Below are positions 8,675 through 15,183 of a DNA stretch of 38,847 bases, in pieces. This DNA comes from JADJOY01 sp016713535 [NCBI: Deltaproteobacteria bacterium]. GTDB taxonomy: Bacteria; JADJOY01. The position numbers and the translations under genes are program-made. The DNA is taken from positions 263,623 to 302,469 of the forward strand of contig JADJOY010000014.1 in the NCBI GenBank assembly GCA_016713535.1. The letters run 5' to 3'. Position 1 is the stretch's first letter; the number at the start of each line of letters is the position of its first letter. Below the pieces are notes generated by a model. It saw only the letters and a list, made by a program, of their open reading frames with translations, was not told the DNA's origin and ran no database searches.

Positions 8675-9748
8675 TCACCCCAGCCGGTCGATCCGTTTCA
8701 GCTCGATGGCGCGGTCGGCGGCTTGGGCGAGCATGCGCACCAGGAAGATCATCATCCCGAAGCGCTCGTCCTTGGAGAAGCCCGAGACGTAGCGCTTGTA
8801 GATCTGCTGCAGCACCACCGCCATCTTGAAGAGCCCGTACACGAAGTAGAAGACCGGGTCGTCGACCGGCCGGCCACTCGCCCTCTCGTAGCGCTCCACG
8901 ACGCCCACGCGGTCGAGGCCGCCCTCGAGGAGGGTCGGTCCGAACGCCGCCATCTGCATCGCCTCGGGATCGTCGCGGTCGACCCACAAGCTGAGCGCCG
9001 TGCCGAGGTCCATCCACGGATCGCCGATCGTCGCCATCTCCCAGTCGAGGACCGCGACGATCTTCGTCAGATCGTTCGGGTCGAGCATGACGTTGTCGTA
9101 CTTGTAGTCGTTGTGGATCAGCGCCGCGCCCGACTCCTTCTTCAGGTTGGCGGCGAGCCAGGTCGCTGCGCGCTCGATCTCGGGGATGTCGTCGGTCTTG
9201 GCGTTGGCGTACCGCTCGGTCCAGCCCTTCACCTGGCGCTCGACGTACCCGGCGGGCTTCCCCAGGCCGGCGAGGCCCGTGGCTTCGAGGTCGACGGCGT
9301 GGATCGCGGCGAGGTTGTCGACGAGCGCCTCCGACATCCGCCGCGCGGTGCCGGCGTCGATCGCGAGGTCGCCGGCGTTCTTGTTGCGCAGCACCACGCC
9401 GCGCGCCCGCTCCATCACGTAGAAGGGGGCACCCATGACCGCGCGGTCCTCGCAGAAGACCAGCGGGCGCGGCACCTTCGGGTACTGGCGGATCAGTCCC
9501 GAGAGGATGCGGTACTCGCGCCCCATGTCGTGGGCGCTCTTGATCTCGGGGCCGAAGGGCGGGCGGCGCAGCACCAGCTCGCGCTCGCCGATCGTGAGCG
9601 CGTAGGTGAGGTTCGAGTGGCCGCCCGGGAACTGCTGGATCGTGAGCGGGCCGGTGAGCTCGGGCAGCGCCTGGTGGAGGTAGCTCTCGAGCCTGGCGGC
9701 GTCGAGCTCCTCGCCGGGGCGGACGTTCTTGGGCTGGTCGACGTTCAT
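8675..9748 (-). CDS. APH-family phosphotransferase (ACAD10/11- and LvaA-like kinase)
   Basis: 357 residues from the ATG at 9748, preceded by GAGGG. Protein-kinase-like fold: FPGGHSNLTYAL (nucleotide-binding loop), LVLRRPPFG with the ATP-contacting basic residue, the catalytic loop HNDYKYDNVML and the metal-binding VLDWEMATIGDPWMDLG. This is the subfamily that is fused to acyl-CoA dehydrogenase in eukaryotic ACAD10/11, and resembles LvaA of the Pseudomonas levulinate pathway, which phosphorylates the hydroxyl of 4-hydroxyacyl-CoA. Aminoglycosides are an unlikely substrate. It follows the dehydrogenase gene on the same strand with a 119-bp gap, which holds a palindromic repeat. Inferred role: ATP-dependent activation of a hydroxyacyl-CoA for the neighbouring dehydrogenase. 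Sequence family is firm; substrate is inference. Confidence 0.88.
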   Translation of the reverse strand: MNVDQPKNVRPGEELDAARLESYLHQALPELTGPLTIQQFPGGHSNLTYALTIGERELVLRRPPFGPEIKSAHDMGREYRILSGLIRQYPKVPRPLVFCEDRAVMGAPFYVMERARGVVLRNKNAGDLAIDAGTARRMSEALVDNLAAIHAVDLEATGLAGLGKPAGYVERQVKGWTERYANAKTDDIPEIERAATWLAANLKKESGAALIHNDYKYDNVMLDPNDLTKIVAVLDWEMATIGDPWMDLGTALSLWVDRDDPEAMQMAAFGPTLLEGGLDRVGVVERYERASGRPVDDPVFYFVYGLFKMAVVLQQIYKRYVSGFSKDERFGMMIFLVRMLAQAADRAIELKRIDRLG

Positions 9749-9799
9749 GGAACCCTCACCGTGGATTCGTCGCGAGATCGATCGAGAGAACGTGCCTGC

Positions 9800-9824
9800 G
9801 GGCGGGGGCAGGCCCCGCCCCTAC
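9800..9824 (-). repeat. GTAG-type palindrome (REP-like)
   Basis: On the minus strand GTAG is followed by an 8-bp stem GGGCGGGG/CCCCGCCC with loop CCTGC. It lies between the dehydrogenase stop (9868) and kinase start (9748). The GTAG tag and perfect palindrome match classical REP elements; it differs from the GGAG family elsewhere in the window. It could also act as an intercistronic hairpin. Confidence 0.55.
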
Positions 9825-9867
9825 GAGCCGGCGCCAGCATGGTTCGACCCGGAGCTGGCATCCGAGG

Positions 9868-11071
9868 TCACCGCACGTCGAGGCCGTGGGCACGCAGCGC
9901 GCGCCGCGCCACCACGGTCTTGTGGACCTCGTCGGGGCCGTCGTAGATCCGCGCGCCGCGCTCGTGGCGATACCAGTAGGCGAGCGGTGTCAGGTCGGTG
10001 ATGCCGAGCGCGCCGTGAGTCTGGATGGCGCGGTCGAGCACCCGCTGCAGCACGTTCGCCACGTAGTACTTGATGATCGAGATCTCCTCGCGCGACTCGT
10101 AGAGGCCGTGGCTCTCGATGCGCTCGGCGGCGTGCAGCACCATGAGCCGCGAGGCGTGGATCTCGGCGCGGCTGTCCGCGATCCACTCCTGGACGATCTG
10201 GCGGTGGCCGAGGGCGCGGCCGGGCGCGAGCTCGCGGGTCGCGGCGCGCGCGCACATGAGGGAGAAGGCGCGCTCGCAGATGCCGATCCAGCGCATGCAG
10301 TGGTGGATGCGGCCGGGGCCGAGGCGCTGCTGGGCGATCGCGAAGCCCGCGCCCTCTGAGCCGAGCAGGTTCTCGTACGGCACGCGACAGCTCTCGAACA
10401 CCACCTCGCCGTGGCTCAGGAACTCGGCGGCGGGCTCGCCCATCACGGGCAAGGTTCCGCACCAGGTGGAAGCCCGGGGTGTCGGTCGGCACGAGGATCT
10501 GGCTGGTGCGCGCGTGCGCGTTCTCGTTGTCGGGGTCGGTCACCGCCATGCAGATCGCGAACGCGGCGCCGTGGGCGGCGGTGGTGAACCACTTGCGGCC
10601 GTCGATCACCCACGAGTCGCCGTCGCGCACCGCGCGGGTCTCGAGCCAGGTCGGGTTCGAGCCCGGCGCGTCGGGCTCGGTCATCGCGAAGCAGCTCCGG
10701 ATCTCGCCGCGCGCGAGCGGCATCAGGAAGCGCTCCTTCTGCGCCTCGCTGCCGTGGGAGAGCAGCACCTCCATGTTGGCGATGTCGGGAGCCTGGGTGT
10801 TGAAGAGGTAGTGGCCGAGCGGGCTGGTGCCGAGGATCTCGCTCACGTGGGCGAAGTCGGTGAGGCTCAGGCCGAGCCCGCCGCGGTCGGTGGGCATGTG
10901 CGGCGCGAAGAGCCCGAGCGACTTCACCTTGGTGCGCTTCATCTCGATCGCGCCCTTGATCTCGGCGAGCGGGCGCGACAGGAACTCCTCCTCGAACGGG
11001 TAGACCTCGTCGCGCATGAAGGCGCGGATCGTCTCGAGGGCGGGCCGGACCGCTTCGCTGGGTTCGAACAT
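9868..11071 (-). CDS. Acyl-CoA dehydrogenase, ACAD10/11-like (frameshifted)
   Basis: Flavin-dependent acyl-CoA dehydrogenase of about 400 residues, starting at ATG 11071 behind GGGAGG. The N-terminal helical domain has the FAPHMPTDRGGLGLSLTDFA region. The flavin-contacting middle domain has CFAMTEPDAPGSNPT and WVIDGRKWFTT. The frame breaks near 10448 after FHLVRN: removing one G gives LPVMGE and continues to EVVFESCRVPYENLLGSEGAGF, a C-terminal helical domain with THGALGITDLTPLA, and RIYDGPDEVHK. The position where MCAD-type enzymes have catalytic Glu reads YDGPDE here, as is usual for the ACAD11 branch. It is flanked by an APH kinase (downstream) and a histidine phosphatase (upstream, 45 bp), forming one transcription unit. 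Together they suggest phosphorylation-assisted turnover of hydroxyacyl-CoA. Family sure, substrate inferred. Confidence 0.88.
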
Positions 11072-11116
11072 GGGTGCCTCCCTGAGGGGCGTGAGTCGAG
11101 GCGGCGCGGTCGCGCG

Positions 11117-11842
11117 TCAGCGCACCGTGACCGTGGCGGGATCGACGAGGTGCGGCGTGGAGTTGAAGGCGGCCAAGGTGACGCGCCGCGTGGAGAACGC
11201 GAGCTCGGTGATCGAGGTGTTGCGCACCAGCCACGAGAGCTCGATCACGCGCTCGTCGCCGATGCCGAGGGCGAACCCCGCCGCCACCGACACCGCGCCG
11301 CCCGAGGTGAACGCGGCGACCCTCGCGCCCTTGGCCGCGCCCGCGGTCATGGTGCGGATGCCGCCGGCGACGCGCTCACGGAACTCGCCCCAGGTCTCGA
11401 CGCCGTCGAGGACGTGGTCGAGCTCGCCGCGCGCCCACATCCGGGTCACCGCGGTGAGGATCCGCACGAACTCGCGCGACGCGGTGTTGCGCAGCTCGGC
11501 GAAGGTGAGCGCGGGCGCGACGAGCTCGGGGTCGCGCCCGAGCGCGACGGGCACGCCCGCCGCCAGGATCTAGCCGGCGGGGTACTCGTCGAGTGCTGCG
11601 AGCGGCTCGGGAGTGGGCCAGGGAAGGCCGCGCTCGGCGTAGACGCGTTCGACCTCCTCATGGGTCTCGCGGTGGCGGCGACGCGGGCCGACGAACACGC
11701 GATCGAGCCTGAGTCCCTCGCTGGCCCAGCGCTCGCCGAGCCGCCGCGCTTGCTCGTGGCCGAGCGGTGAGAGCACGTCGCCGTCGCGATCGTAGTCGAG
11801 CGAATTCGACTGGCCGTGGCGAACGATCAGCAGAGCACCCAT
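11117..11842 (-). CDS. Histidine phosphatase (phosphoglycerate-mutase-like) interrupted by an in-frame TAG
   Basis: The ATG at 11842 gives MGALLIVRHGQSNS: the RHG at residues 8-10 holds the phospho-accepting histidine. SPLGHEQARRLGERW and GPRRRHRETHEEVE are typical of branch 1. At 11572-11570 the frame meets TAG exactly where related proteins continue (EYPAG-stop-ILAAGVPVALG). The same frame then stays open to the stop at 11117, so a GAG-to-TAG change explains it. In the C-terminal half the usual second catalytic His region reads AAFTSGGAVSVAAG, with Ser in place of His, so catalysis may be atypical. Full length would be 241 residues. It heads the operon with the acyl-CoA dehydrogenase and APH kinase, behind a good promoter. 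Function in that pathway is unknown. Confidence 0.72.
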
Positions 11843-11877
11843 GGTCGCGAAGCCCCGGCGCGGTACGAGGGGTCGAG

Positions 11878-11906
11878 ACTCTAGCAAGCGCGGCAGGCCC
11901 GACCAA
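11878..11906 (-). promoter_or_regulatory. Sigma-70-like promoter of the phosphatase-dehydrogenase-kinase operon
   Basis: Minus strand: TTGGTC (11906-11901), 17-bp spacer, TAGAGT (11883-11878). Predicted transcription start near 11871, about 29 nt before the ATG at 11842. Confidence 0.55.
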
Positions 11907-11949
11907 CCGCGGGCGCGCGCCAGCGGATCGAGCCGGGACGACCTGGTCC

Positions 11950-11972
11950 GGAGGGCCCGCCTCCGGCGGGCC
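11950..11972 (+). repeat. Single GGAG palindrome (copy E)
   Basis: GGAG followed by a perfect 7-bp stem GGCCCGC/GCGGGCC with loop CTCCG. It lies in the intergenic space 11843-12020, between the end of the HEAT-repeat lipoprotein gene and the promoter of the phosphatase operon. It is close to the same design as the copies at 8645 and 30366. Confidence 0.55.
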
Positions 11973-12020
11973 GGCGTGACCCGGTGCCGCGCGCACGACG
12001 AAGCGTGCGCCTCCAGTGAC

Positions 12021-12899
12021 CTACGGGACCTCGGCCGTGATCGCCTCGAGGGCGCGGCGCATCTCCCACTGCTCGGCGGGCGTCCTCGCCTTGTCGCGTC
12101 GCAGCTCGAGCTTGCTCGTGGTGCTGCGCGCGTCGGGTCCGATGCGCGCCAGCGCTCGCGCGGCCTTGATGCGGATCGAGACCTCGGGATCGTCGAGGGC
12201 GGCGCCGAACTCGCTCACGAAGCGCGCACTACCCGGCGCCAGCCCGGCGAGGGCACCGACGGCGGCGCTGCGCACCTCGGAGTCGCGATCGCCGAGGCTC
12301 CCGCGCACCGCCTGCCCCATGGCGTCGCCCGCGCCGCTCGACGTGCCGGCGGCGTGTAGCGCGCACAGCCTCACGTGGCGGCCGGCCTCGCCGAGACCAC
12401 GGCGAACCACCGCTCGCTCGCTCTCGTCGCGGGGACCGAGCGAGCCGAGCACGCACAGCGCCTGCGCCCGCAGCTCGTCGCGGGGATCGGACGCGAGCTC
12501 GACGAGCCGTGGTCGCGCGCCGTCCAGCACCACGCGGTCCGACTCCGCGGGGCGCCCGACGAGATGCTCGGTTGGCGCGGTGCGCAGCCCGAAAGGGAGC
12601 TGCCGCTGGTACTCGCGCTCCTCTTCCTCGGGGCGGATCTCGCGCGGCCGCGGATCGGGCGGCGCGTCCTTCTCTCGCACCGCCGCCGCCAGCGCGCCGA
12701 CCGCGGTGAGCGCCGCCCACGGCTCCTGGCTGCGGTCGGCGAGCCGCGCCACCCACGTGCTCGGTGGCTGCCCGTCGTAGGCGAACGTCCGGGTGTCGGG
12801 TGGCGGCTCCCAGAACGGCGGCCGCTCGCATGCGGTGGACGCCAGCACGACCACGAGAGCCGCCAAGCCGCGGCGCCGAGCCGCGCCCGAGTGGCTCAC
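12021..12899 (-). CDS. HEAT-repeat lipoprotein
   Basis: 292 residues from GTG 12899, which overlaps the stop of the upstream M23-like gene (GTGA), so the two are translationally coupled. The longer open frame to 13079 only shadows that gene. N-terminus MSHSGAARRRGLAALVVVLAS followed by TAC is a lipoprotein signal with the cysteine near residue 24. The C-terminal two thirds show repeated ~30-residue helical pairs (DELRAQALCVLGSLG, RHVRLCALHAAG, SEVRSAAVGALAGLA, VSIRIKAARALARIG), typical HEAT-like repeats used as protein-binding scaffolds. Predicted to be attached to the envelope. No catalytic motif is seen. It shares strand and tight spacing with a peptidase-like lipoprotein, and may bind or organise it; this is inference. 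Confidence 0.75.
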   Translation of the reverse strand: MSHSGAARRRGLAALVVVLASTACERPPFWEPPPDTRTFAYDGQPPSTWVARLADRSQEPWAALTAVGALAAAVREKDAPPDPRPREIRPEEEEREYQRQLPFGLRTAPTEHLVGRPAESDRVVLDGARPRLVELASDPRDELRAQALCVLGSLGPRDESERAVVRRGLGEAGRHVRLCALHAAGTSSGAGDAMGQAVRGSLGDRDSEVRSAAVGALAGLAPGSARFVSEFGAALDDPEVSIRIKAARALARIGPDARSTTSKLELRRDKARTPAEQWEMRRALEAITAEVP

Positions 12900-13624
12900 T
12901 GGCACGTCGGCGCGGGGAGGCCGAACGGGCCGACCTGCTCGACCCAGTAGCTCTCGGGCTGGCTGTAGGGACCCGCGAACGGATCGATGAGTGCCTCGTC
13001 GGCGGCATGAACCTCGAAGTGGACGTGGGGCGTGGACGAGCGGCCGGAGCTGCCGACCATGCCGAGCTTCTGGCCGCAACCCACCTTCTGGCCCTCGCTC
13101 ACCACGATCGAGTCCTTCATGAGGTGCAGGTAGTGGCTCACGATCCCGTCGCGGTGGCGGATGTAGACCTTGTTGGGCACGATCGGGTTGCCGTCACAGG
13201 AGATGCCGCCGGAATCGAGGGCGGCGAGGCTGATGTGGCAGTGGTCGTAGTGGCCGTCCTCGGCCACCTCCACCACGCCGTCCGCCGCGGCCAGCACCTC
13301 CGTCGAGCCCGCGTCCATGGCCGGGAATCCGCCGACGAGCAGGAAGTCGCTGCCGTCGTGGTCGCCGTAGCACTGTGGGAAGCCCTTGCCCTCGAAGTTG
13401 GTGCAGAAGATCTGCGAGATCAGGCCGTCGGCGGGCTTGCCGTCGTCGTCGACGTGGAAGACCACGTCGCGCACGAAGCGCGTTCCGTCGGGGTCGTTGC
13501 CGGGGAAGCGGAAGCGCGTGGGCGCCGCCGTGCCTCCGCTCGAGTCGCCGCCACACCCGACTGCGACGAGCAGCGAAAGCAGCGCGGACGGCAGAGCGAG
13601 GCGGCGGAGGCCGAGCGGGGACAT
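12896..13624 (-). CDS. M23 (LytM)-like peptidase lipoprotein, possibly inactive
   Basis: 242 residues from ATG 13624 (an ATG six codons upstream at 13642 behind GCGAGG is possible). Signal MSPLGLRRLALPSALLSLLV followed by AVGC makes it a lipoprotein. The M23 barrel is visible: VLAAADGVVEVAEDG, IRHRDGIVSHYLHL, GQKVGCGQKLGMVGSSGRSS and TPHVHFEV with the HxH zinc ligands. The first ligand motif HxxxD normally lies just before the VLAAADG strand; here I align it to FPAMD, so the His seems replaced by Phe while the Asp remains. That would make it a degenerate LytM, which in other bacteria activate amidases instead of cutting peptidoglycan. Many extra Cys suggest disulphides. An unusual hairpin covers its translation start region. 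Confidence 0.8.
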   Translation of the reverse strand: MSPLGLRRLALPSALLSLLVAVGCGGDSSGGTAAPTRFRFPGNDPDGTRFVRDVVFHVDDDGKPADGLISQIFCTNFEGKGFPQCYGDHDGSDFLLVGGFPAMDAGSTEVLAAADGVVEVAEDGHYDHCHISLAALDSGGISCDGNPIVPNKVYIRHRDGIVSHYLHLMKDSIVVSEGQKVGCGQKLGMVGSSGRSSTPHVHFEVHAADEALIDPFAGPYSQPESYWVEQVGPFGLPAPTCQ

Positions 13625-13658
13625 GGCGTGACCCGCGAGCATCCTCGCGGATCACGCC
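13625..13658 (-). promoter_or_regulatory. Long hairpin over the translation start of the M23-like gene
   Basis: Near-perfect 15-position stem: GGCGTGA and CCGCGAG pair with CTCGCGG and TCACGCC, one C-A mismatch, four-base loop 13640-13643. On the mRNA the upstream ATG (13642) sits in the loop and the other ATG (13624) follows the stem immediately, so folding could hide the ribosome site. Confidence 0.45.
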
Positions 13659-13707
13659 GTCGCGACACAAGGGCCAGCGCGCCCGAGCGGGCGCACCGCC
13701 AACCGCC

Positions 13708-14661
13708 TCACGTCACCGGCGCCGCGTTCAGCAGGCTCCACACCTCGAGCGCGGGCTTGGCCTCGTTGCCGTTGCGCATCAGCCCGCAGCTCGCGAACAC
13801 CTGCCTGAAGTTGGTGATCGGGTCGCTCTCGTACCAGTCGGTGGTGTCGTGGAGCGCGTACCAGTTGGCGAAGTGGACGTCGAAGCCCGCGGTCAGCTCC
13901 GATCGCCACCGCTGGATGAACGAGACCTGGTCGCCTTCCGAACCGCGGATCGTGGGGAACCCGGGGTGGTTCATGCGCGACGGCCACGCCAGCTCGGTGA
14001 ACGCGATCGGCTTGGTGGTCCAGGTGGTGATCGGCACGTAGTAGGTGTCGGGGATCGCGGCCGGGCTCGCGTGCCTGAGGAACGGGTAGCTGGTGAACGC
14101 GACGAGGTCGACGTTCGGCACCGCCGCGAACATCCAGCGCGGGTCCGCGTAGGCGAGGAGGTGCTCGAACTGGAACACGGTGAAGACCTGCGTCGGAGTC
14201 CCGAACGAGTGGATGTAGACCGCGAGCTCGTCGACGAGGGCGAGCAGCTCTTCGGTGCTCGGCTGGTAGTCGACCTCGTTGCCGAGGCCGAGGTAGGGGA
14301 CCTGGTGCTCGGTGAGCAGCTTCGCGAGCATCGCCTCGAGCTGCGCCCTCTTGGCGTCGTCCCCGAGCACGCTCGAGATGCCGAGCACCACGACAGGGCG
14401 CGGTCCCAGGGCTTCGGTCTGCTCGACGACGGCCGGCACGTTGCCGGCGCCGCTCACGTCCCACTCGACGTGCACGCCCTGATAGCCGCCCACCGTCTGC
14501 GCCTCGGTCCAGAAGCTCGACCAGTCCTCGGCGGCCGGCGTGGGCGCGTTGGCCGGGCTGATGGCAGCGATACCCGTGGGGGTCGGCTCGTCGCAGGCGC
14601 TCAAGGAGAGTGTGAGTGTGAACATGATCACCCCCAGCCCCCAGCGGCCCGCGCGGCGCAT
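13708..14661 (-). CDS. Clan GH-A glycoside-hydrolase-like lipoprotein
   Basis: 317 residues from ATG 14661; the open frame extends to 14796 but that part overlaps the upstream small gene. The signal MRRAGRWGLGVIMFTLTLSL leads to SAC, a lipobox with Cys23. The rest reads as a TIM barrel: VVVLGISSVL, YLGLGNEVDYQ with N128-E129 (the Asn-Glu acid/base pair of clan GH-A), VDLVAFTSYPF, then IAFTELAWPS with E223 in the position of the nucleophile at the end of strand 7, and FANWYALHD for strand 8. The spacing (94 residues) suits clan GH-A endo-hydrolases such as GH53, but I cannot name the family. It starts one base after the stop of the small upstream gene. Probable role: surface polysaccharide cleavage; substrate unknown. 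Confidence 0.7.
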   Translation of the reverse strand: MRRAGRWGLGVIMFTLTLSLSACDEPTPTGIAAISPANAPTPAAEDWSSFWTEAQTVGGYQGVHVEWDVSGAGNVPAVVEQTEALGPRPVVVLGISSVLGDDAKRAQLEAMLAKLLTEHQVPYLGLGNEVDYQPSTEELLALVDELAVYIHSFGTPTQVFTVFQFEHLLAYADPRWMFAAVPNVDLVAFTSYPFLRHASPAAIPDTYYVPITTWTTKPIAFTELAWPSRMNHPGFPTIRGSEGDQVSFIQRWRSELTAGFDVHFANWYALHDTTDWYESDPITNFRQVFASCGLMRNGNEAKPALEVWSLLNAAPVT

Positions 14662-14662
14662 G

Positions 14663-14923
14663 TCAGCATCCCCAGGGCCGGGCGCCGGCGAGCGTCGCGT
14701 GGTAGAGGGCGGCACCCACCGTGTCGCCCAGGAGGTGCCCGGGGCGCGGGGCGGGCAGTTCGTCGGTGGTGGTCGGGACGTCGGGCTCGCGGACATCCGC
14801 GGACGAGCGGGGCTCGGCGAACGTCAGCGCGACCAGGTGAACGAACGCGTCGAAGGCCTGCGGGAGGTGGAGGTTCGCGAACATGGTGTCGGCCTCGAGC
14901 TCGGCGGCGCGCGTCGTGAGCAC
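14663..14923 (-). CDS. Small hypothetical protein coupled to the GH-A-like gene
   Basis: 86 residues from GTG 14923 to TGA 14663, ending one base before the ATG of the next gene (TGACATG). The N-terminal half (AAELEADTMFANLHLPQAF, DAFVHLVALTF) has protein-like amphipathic helices; the second half is Pro-rich. I recognise no family. The tight junction argues that it is translated. Alternative upstream starts are cut off by a TAG at 14974. A weak promoter-like GCGACA-N18-TAGCCC ends at 14969 on the same strand. Confidence 0.4.
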   Translation of the reverse strand: MLTTRAAELEADTMFANLHLPQAFDAFVHLVALTFAEPRSSADVREPDVPTTTDELPAPRPGHLLGDTVGAALYHATLAGARPWGC

Positions 14924-15183
14924 CGCTCGCCAGCGTTCCGGAGCAAGGCCCTGGCCATCCCCGAGATCGGGCTAACACTCTGAAATCGTTCATGTCGCTC
15001 GACTTCGAAGGAGGCGGCGTTCGGCCCGATCGGGCGCGCTGCCCGCGGGCGTTTCGGGGCAGGGGAGGCGGCTCGCCCGATGACGGCGTGGCGGAGCGCC
15101 AGGACGACGAGTGCCCCGTGGCCGCGCTGACCGATCGCCGTCGGGGGACGTGGCGCGCGGATCGATGCGCGATTCGCTGGCCG
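14924..15183. other. Intergenic space without a clear gene
   Basis: 260 bp between the stop of the VKOR fusion gene and the small gene on the minus strand. It holds GC-rich partial palindromes (e.g. GCCCGATCGGGC near 15027-15038) and a weak promoter-like sequence, but I see no coding frame with protein-like composition and no RNA gene. Confidence 0.5.

Noticed and set aside
8675-9748. Aminoglycoside-resistance kinase
   Set aside because: APH fold only; neighbours and motifs fit the acyl-CoA-linked branch.
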